Source: Candidatus Dojkabacteria bacterium
GTDB taxonomy: Bacteria; Patescibacteriota; Dojkabacteria; SC72; JAFGCJ01
NCBI GenBank assembly: GCA_028696915.1
Contig: JAQVGB010000036.1
Span: 1-9,887 of the forward strand
Direction of reading: 5' to 3'
DNA length: 9,887 bases
Position numbers and translations under genes: made by a program. Below are positions 6,123 to 9,887 of the stretch, in pieces (position 1 is the first letter of the stretch; the number at the start of each line of letters is the position of its first letter). The notes beneath the pieces are model-generated. The model had not been told where the DNA came from. It ran no database searches and worked only from the letters and a program-made list of their open reading frames with translations.

Positions 6123-8160
6123 ATGTGCATGATCTTGTCCAGAGCAAATCACATTACATTGCTAACTTTGAGATCGTTCGTCCTGAAAAGATATTGTCAG
6201 ACGCGAAAAGCCCAGCTTGCCGAGAAAGAGCCGAGTGAGGAGGAGTTGGTGGAGTTTGGGAAAGCTAATCACGATTACTATATATCGCATGACAGTTTTG
6301 AAAAGAGGCTAGTTGTAATAAGTGAAATTTTAGGAGAATAATATGTCGACATCATTTAATCAATTGGTAAATGCTAGTAGGGTTTATAGATATTCCATCA
6401 CAACCACAGGAGTTTCTGACTCTCTTAATGGGGATATTACGGCAACTGCTACAACAATTACTTTGAACGATGCTTCTGGATTTGCTTCAAGCGGCAAGAT
6501 ACGCATAGATTATGAAGTTATTTACTATACAGGTAAGTCTGGAAATGATTTAACTGGTTGCCAAAGGGGGTATGAGTTTACAGGAAGAAGCGGTTATCAA
6601 GGCTATATAGGTGAGGGATATGCTCATGCCGATACTACTGCGGTTGACCAAGTAACGACTGCTTATTCAGATAACTTTGCTGAAGAGACCGCCTTTGATT
6701 ACTTTCAGGATTCAATAGAGGTTGGAGATATTCTTTGGTTTGGGAGGCATGGCTGGCTATTTAATGATATTCAGGTTCAGGTAGGAACGGCTTTGGCAGC
6801 AGATGCCATTACGCTTGAATGGCAATATCATGGGTATGATAGTGGTGCGGCTACTCCAAGCTATGGTGCAAACTGGAAAGATTTGACCGTAACAGACAAT
6901 ACTACTAATTTTACTGTGGTTGGGCAAAATACGATTACCTTTGACCCGCCCGATGATTGGCAAATTCAGTATTGGACCTCTCATGGCAGTGTTAGGCCAA
7001 ACGAACAACAACAGTGCACGTGGGTAAGGTGTCGTGTAACGGCCGTAACAAATCCAACAGAAGGTGGAGCAAATGCGACCAATGAGGTTCAGGTGGGGAA
7101 TAATACACTAGAAGTGACAGGGGGAACATCTGGGACTCGGCTAACTTTGGCTGATGTATATGATGATGATGTAACGGCTGGCTGGGGAGTAGTAACAGAA
7201 AGAGAGCAATTCGGTGGTTCTACTGCTGAAAATTCTTTGAATATGTCATATTACACTATAAATGCCAACTTAAAGATTGGTGACGGTTCTACTCCCACTT
7301 ATTTTGATTTTAAGAACCATGATATTTGTTTTCTTAACCATTGTAAGTTTATCCAAACTACTGCCGAAAGCGATAGTTTGTTTGGTACACAGAGGGACAC
7401 TTATAATGCAGGGTTTAACGGCCCCTTCATTTACCTTCAGGCTCCCATAACACAGACAGAACCTTTGTTATTTAATGCAGGGACAATCAACGCCTATAAT
7501 TTGAGGTTGCGAATTGGTGTTTCCACTTGGTCTTCATTTAATGTAAGACTTGATAATACTAATGCAACATACATCGGGTTGAATCTTGATTTGCCAGAAT
7601 CTCAACAGGCAATCCCATATCTTCAAGGAACAACGCTTCGTGATTGTGTGTTTACGGGAAGTATTCGCAGCATGTCTGTTGATGCCAATACAACTATTGA
7701 TGGAGGAACATTTTGGGTAACAGGCTTTCAGGCTATATCTGGTTATTTTCGTTATAGTGGTGGTAGTCAATTGATTATTACTGATGTGGATGCGTCTGAT
7801 GTTTATCCGACATACGATGAGGATAATGGCGCTCAATGCCATGTTAGGTCTTCAAATACCCATCTTGTTTTGAGGGATTGTAAGGGATTTAGATATAAAC
7901 CTAATATATATTGGAATAATTATAGTCCTACGCCCAAGCAGAGCCTGCAATATGGCCTTAGTTTGAAGATTGTGGATAATAATAACAGTGCGATAGAAAG
8001 TGCTGATGTGGTAATTACTAACCCAAATATATCAGACATAGAATTAACTACTGATGCTAGTGGTGAAATCACGACACAATATTTATATTTTTGTGATTCA
8101 TACTATAATGGAAGCGTGGTTGGGTATTGGGATACGGCAGATACGATTGATTACTATGGG
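6117..8160 (+). other. AT-rich, phage-like cassette inside a host-style surface operon
   Basis: From just after the Tat-signal gene to about 8160 the DNA is clearly richer in A+T, and most codons end in A or T. The genes on both sides favour C- and G-ending codons. The left change is gradual across the small gene; the right change is sharp and falls near residue 606 of the 653-aa protein. After it the codons read ACC ATC ACC ATC TCC and similar. No integrase, transposase or terminal repeats are present, so exchange by homologous recombination is more likely than a discrete mobile element. Confidence 0.6.
6129..6341 (+). CDS. Small phage-like accessory protein, possibly frameshifted
   Basis: A 70-aa protein in the annotated frame. 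The second half is convincingly coding (KAQLAEKEPSEEELVEFGKA, then NHDYYISHDSFEKRL, ending EILGE), acidic and mostly helical. The first half in this frame (MILSRANHITLLTLRSFVL) has Arg AGA and Leu TTG codons and looks out-of-frame. The frame beginning with GTG at 6125 gives a more natural VHDLVQSKSHYIANFEIVRP up to a TGA at 6236-6238. A single +1 shift between about 6185 and 6235, near CGAAAAG at 6203-6209, would join the two halves. It could be a real indel (pseudogene), a sequencing error or programmed shifting. It lies between the Tat-signal gene and the fibre-like gene at the start of the AT-rich segment. Family not recognised. Confidence 0.5.
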   Translation: MILSRANHITLLTLRSFVLKRYCQTRKAQLAEKEPSEEELVEFGKANHDYYISHDSFEKRLVVISEILGE

Positions 8161-8304
8161 AATTACACCATCACCATCTCCAAATCCGGCTACATTACCC
8201 AAACCCACAAGATAACGATGAATGAGAAAAAGTCTCTCACATTCACGCTGGAACAGGCAAAAGACATCAACTTCAGCCGCCACGGAAGGATAACAACGCA
8301 ATGA
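6343..8304 (+). CDS. Tail-fibre/baseplate-like large surface or virion protein
   Basis: A 653-aa beta-rich protein with no signal peptide or membrane segment. Residues about 30-103 match a common phage structural module: ATATTITLNDASGF, then KIRIDYEVIYYTGKSGNDLTGCQRGY and AHADTTAV. Residues 125-250 contain WLFNDIQVQVGTALAADAIT, WKDLTVTDNT, DPPDDWQ and TWVRCRVTAVT, a baseplate-like layout. Residues about 300-515 are Asn/Thr/Gly-rich strands that could form a beta-helix. Residues 538-637 are an Ig-like, carboxypeptidase-regulatory-type domain (LKIVDNNNSAIESADVVITN, LTTDASGEITT, YTITISKSGYITQT). AGGAG at 6332-6336 gives a strong start. The last 47 codons switch to host-style usage. Its TGA overlaps an ATG of a 26-codon ORF as ATGA (8301-8304). 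A structural/adhesive role is inferred; no enzymatic motif is seen. Confidence 0.75.
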   Translation: MSTSFNQLVNASRVYRYSITTTGVSDSLNGDITATATTITLNDASGFASSGKIRIDYEVIYYTGKSGNDLTGCQRGYEFTGRSGYQGYIGEGYAHADTTAVDQVTTAYSDNFAEETAFDYFQDSIEVGDILWFGRHGWLFNDIQVQVGTALAADAITLEWQYHGYDSGAATPSYGANWKDLTVTDNTTNFTVVGQNTITFDPPDDWQIQYWTSHGSVRPNEQQQCTWVRCRVTAVTNPTEGGANATNEVQVGNNTLEVTGGTSGTRLTLADVYDDDVTAGWGVVTEREQFGGSTAENSLNMSYYTINANLKIGDGSTPTYFDFKNHDICFLNHCKFIQTTAESDSLFGTQRDTYNAGFNGPFIYLQAPITQTEPLLFNAGTINAYNLRLRIGVSTWSSFNVRLDNTNATYIGLNLDLPESQQAIPYLQGTTLRDCVFTGSIRSMSVDANTTIDGGTFWVTGFQAISGYFRYSGGSQLIITDVDASDVYPTYDEDNGAQCHVRSSNTHLVLRDCKGFRYKPNIYWNNYSPTPKQSLQYGLSLKIVDNNNSAIESADVVITNPNISDIELTTDASGEITTQYLYFCDSYYNGSVVGYWDTADTIDYYGNYTITISKSGYITQTHKITMNEKKSLTFTLEQAKDINFSRHGRITTQ

Positions 8305-8381
8305 TCCCCACCAATGACTCGATCCGTTCAGCCCTCACAAAACACCAACCGAAACCGACTCTGACAACCAATATACAATGA
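8301..8381 (+). CDS. 26-codon ORF linked by ATGA overlaps to both neighbours
   Basis: ATG at 8301 overlaps the fibre-like gene's TGA (8302-8304), and this ORF's own TGA (8379-8381) overlaps the tatC ATG (8378). The encoded peptide starts MIPTNDSIRSALTKHQPKPT and is 26 residues, polar, without membrane segment or recognisable motif. The double coupling fills the whole gap and would carry ribosomes to tatC, whose start has no Shine-Dalgarno sequence. It may be a coupling ORF rather than a functional peptide, or coincidence. Confidence 0.4.
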   Translation: MIPTNDSIRSALTKHQPKPTLTTNIQ

Positions 8382-9127
8382 CATCCTCCACTCCGCCTCC
8401 CCAGCCAACCGAAAACCCAGACGACCTCAAGCAGTTCCTTCCCCACATCGATCAGCTTCGCAAGAAGGCACTCTCCGTCGCCATCGTGTTCCTCGTGTTT
8501 TTTGCCACAGGGTTCCTTCTTGTGAACAAAATCATTGCACTATTTCTTTTTCTCTTTGACCTCGACACCGTCACGGTTGTCCTTTCATCTCCGTTCGAAT
8601 TGTTCAACATTGCCTTTTACACCGGACTTTTTCTTGGGATCATTTGCGCTACACCGGTACTGATGTACCAATTTTTCTCGTTCATCTCGCCGGCATTCCC
8701 ACATAAAAGTTCCGTTCGCATCATCACCCTCATGCTCGTCAGCGCTGGACTTTTCCTGACGGGATTTGTCTTCGGACTGCTGATCATGAAGACCGTCATT
8801 TCGGGCTTTTCTCATAGTATCACCACAGACATCGAAAACTACTGGAATATCAGTTTGTACCTATCCCAAGTCATCGTGACATCAGTACTGATGGGCGTCA
8901 TTCTTCAGTTTCCACTCGTACTCGCTTGTGTGATAAGATTGGGACTGACCGATACGCGAAGACTGAGGCAGTCGCGGAAAATGATCATCCTCGGGTTGTT
9001 CATTTTCGCGGCACTCCTGCCAACGACTGACCCGGTATCGCTCATTTTGATAACTGCACCGATAATCGTATTGTTCGAATTGACATTGCTACTGCTTGAT
9101 TACAAGAAGAAAGGAGGTTCCGGATAA
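8378..9127 (+). CDS. tatC: TatC, Sec-independent (twin-arginine) translocase receptor subunit, divergent
   Basis: A 249-aa protein with six predicted TM helices. Family marks: an N-terminal HIDQLRKK (23-30) in place of HLxELRxR, SPFE (71-74), ATPVLMYQFFSFISPAF (91-107), YLSQVIV before helix 5, LQFP (176-179), and a conserved Asp before helix 6 (Asp218 in LLPTTDP). TatC binds the twin-arginine signal peptide and nucleates the TatA pore at the cytoplasmic membrane. Unusually, residues aligned with E. coli Glu15, Glu103 and Glu170 are Gln26, Ser111 and Gln177; Asp25 lies next to Gln26 and might compensate. The N terminus carries a Pro/Thr-rich extension of about 15 residues. It is followed by tatA with a TAATG overlap. 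No tatB is present in the window, so this would be a minimal TatAC system. Confidence 0.9.
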   Translation: MTSSTPPPQPTENPDDLKQFLPHIDQLRKKALSVAIVFLVFFATGFLLVNKIIALFLFLFDLDTVTVVLSSPFELFNIAFYTGLFLGIICATPVLMYQFFSFISPAFPHKSSVRIITLMLVSAGLFLTGFVFGLLIMKTVISGFSHSITTDIENYWNISLYLSQVIVTSVLMGVILQFPLVLACVIRLGLTDTRRLRQSRKMIILGLFIFAALLPTTDPVSLILITAPIIVLFELTLLLLDYKKKGGSG

Positions 9128-9312
9128 TGTTTGGAAAAATCAGTCCCTGGGAAATTCTGGTGTTACTGCTGATCGCAGTCCTGCTGTTTGGCGGTAAAAA
9201 ACTGCCGGAACTCGCCCGTGGTGTGGGAGAAGCGTTCCGCGAGCTGAAATCGTCCTTGCGCGATGACCATTCAAAAAAAAGCGAGCCTAAGAGTGTTTCA
9301 AAGAAATCATAA
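9127..9312 (+). CDS. tatA: TatA, pore-forming subunit of the Tat translocase
   Basis: A 61-aa protein with the standard layout: MFGKISPWEILVLLLIAVLL as a short N-terminal TM helix with the polar Glu9, the FGGKKLPELARGVGEAFREL hinge and amphipathic helix (21-40), and a charged Lys/Asp/Ser-rich tail. TatA oligomerises around TatC to let folded substrates through. The ATG shares its A with the tatC TAA (TAATG at 9125-9129), and an exact AAGGAGGT Shine-Dalgarno lies at 9111-9118 inside the end of tatC, so expression can be higher than tatC as expected for this stoichiometry. Together with tatC and the upstream Tat-signal protein it suggests a local export module. Confidence 0.93.
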   Translation: MFGKISPWEILVLLLIAVLLFGGKKLPELARGVGEAFRELKSSLRDDHSKKSEPKSVSKKS

Positions 9313-9334
9313 TTCGTCCCACAAACTGCCGCAG

Positions 9335-9887
9335 ATGAACTCATATCGCTGGCCGGCACTGCCGGTCGTGATCATTCTCATCATGACAACCTGCCTTTCA
9401 CTCCTTTTGCTTCCTTTGTCCGTGAACGGTGAGGCCTCGTCATCATACCAACGGTGCCAGGTCGACACCAACTGCACTCTCGGCGAGTACGTATTTGACA
9501 ATGAGGGACAACCAATTTCCAATCAGATCTGCATAATTGACATCCGCAACCCAAGCGGAGAGCTGATCGTCAACGACGCAATGATGATCACCACACCGGA
9601 CGGCTGGCACTCCTATACCGTCAACCTCCCCTCCCCCACCGGTCTGTACCGGGCCCTCATGTACTGCAACAATGCAGGGGATGTCGGATATCTGGATAAA
9701 AGTTTTATTCTCGGGACGACGTTCGAAGACATTAACGGAAATATCAATGATCTTGGGACCACAGTCGGCGGGATTGGCTCAGATGTGACAGACTTGGGCA
9801 CGTCCATTTCTGATATCGGATCCGATGTCACAGGCCTGGGAACTTCCGTCGGTGATATCAGCACACAGATCTCGAATCTCGGTTATT
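9335..9887 (+). CDS. Signal-anchored surface protein with small Cys-containing head and heptad stalk (3' end outside window)
   Basis: A 184-residue N-terminal part is visible. Residues about 10-30 form a hydrophobic signal or anchor (PVVIILIMTTCLSLLLLPLS). An extracytoplasmic beta domain follows with Cys41, Cys47 (CQVDTNCTLGEYVFD), Cys66 and Cys111, which could pair in disulfides; it includes DGWHSYTVNLPSPTGLYRAL (89-108). From about residue 139 a regular seven-residue pattern x-(L/I)-G-(S/T)-x-(V/I)-x repeats at least six times (DLGTTVG, GIGSDVT, DLGTSIS, DIGSDVT, GLGTSVG, DISTQIS). This is the 3-4 hydrophobic spacing of a coiled coil and may form a trimeric stalk. It starts 22 bases after tatA with no Shine-Dalgarno sequence, probably in the same transcript. 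I recall similar proteins from CPR genomes but cannot name a family. Confidence 0.75.
   Translation, partial: MNSYRWPALPVVIILIMTTCLSLLLLPLSVNGEASSSYQRCQVDTNCTLGEYVFDNEGQPISNQICIIDIRNPSGELIVNDAMMITTPDGWHSYTVNLPSPTGLYRALMYCNNAGDVGYLDKSFILGTTFEDINGNINDLGTTVGGIGSDVTDLGTSISDIGSDVTGLGTSVGDISTQISNLGY
9749..9886 (+). repeat. 21-base periodic coding repeats for the heptad stalk
   Basis: Six consecutive 21-base units encode the (L/I)-G-(S/T) heptads. Alternate units are more alike, giving a 42-base super-period (for example the two GSDVT units about 42 bases apart). The array continues past the window edge. Confidence 0.7.

Noticed and set aside
1..9887. CRISPR arrays, tRNA or rRNA genes, transposase or integrase genes
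   Set aside because: No regularly spaced repeats with spacers, no tRNA-like cloverleaf noticed, and no recombinase motifs in any plausible frame; the only tandem repeats are coding or the 16-bp pair.

Overview
The window looks like a piece of a mid-GC bacterial chromosome with tightly packed genes. Several junctions are ATGA or TAATG overlaps, many starts lack a strong Shine-Dalgarno sequence, and the gene set is dominated by secreted or surface-anchored proteins with no core metabolic gene. This, together with a minimal TatA/TatC pair and the style of the last gene (signal anchor, small Cys-containing head, heptad stalk), makes me think of a Candidate Phyla Radiation (Patescibacteria)-type genome. 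That assignment is an inference from style, not a marker-gene identification.

Layout. Bases 1-240 hold no certain gene, only a suspicious open frame running off the left edge. A 169-aa conserved protein of the GyrI-like/SOUL small-molecule-binding type (241-750, minus) follows. Then comes a secreted GH26-like (beta-mannanase superfamily) protein (953-2083, plus). It meets, tail to tail with only 3 bases between stops, a three-gene minus-strand operon read in the order processive family-2 glycosyltransferase (5396-4362), small two-TM protein (4362-3919) and secreted two-CBM polysaccharide deacetylase (3922-2087). The operon junctions are TAATG and ATGA overlaps. The order glycosyltransferase, small two-TM protein, CE4 deacetylase is the same as icaA-icaD-icaB, and with the facing GH26-like protein it suggests a compact locus for making, de-acetylating and perhaps trimming an exopolysaccharide.

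To the right is a plus-strand cluster. It starts with a 155-aa protein carrying a twin-arginine signal peptide and a phage-structural-looking beta-sandwich. Next are a small, probably frameshifted gene, a 653-aa tail-fibre/baseplate-like protein, and a 26-codon ORF joined to both neighbours by ATGA overlaps. The cluster ends with tatC, tatA (TAATG overlap) and the start of a signal-anchored protein with a heptad-repeat stalk that runs off the right edge. The stretch from about 6117 to about 8160 is visibly AT-richer, with A/T-ending codons. At about 8160 the codon style switches back in the middle of the fibre-like gene, so a phage-like cassette seems to have been recombined into a host surface-protein operon.

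The TatC is unusual: three of the conserved acidic residues (E. coli Glu15, Glu103, Glu170) align with Gln, Ser and Gln. A Tat-signal protein lies 2.3 kb upstream on the same strand, so the pair may be a dedicated, diverged Tat exporter for a folded, phage-derived surface structure. That is the most interesting hypothesis in the window; it is inference from gene context and motif reading.
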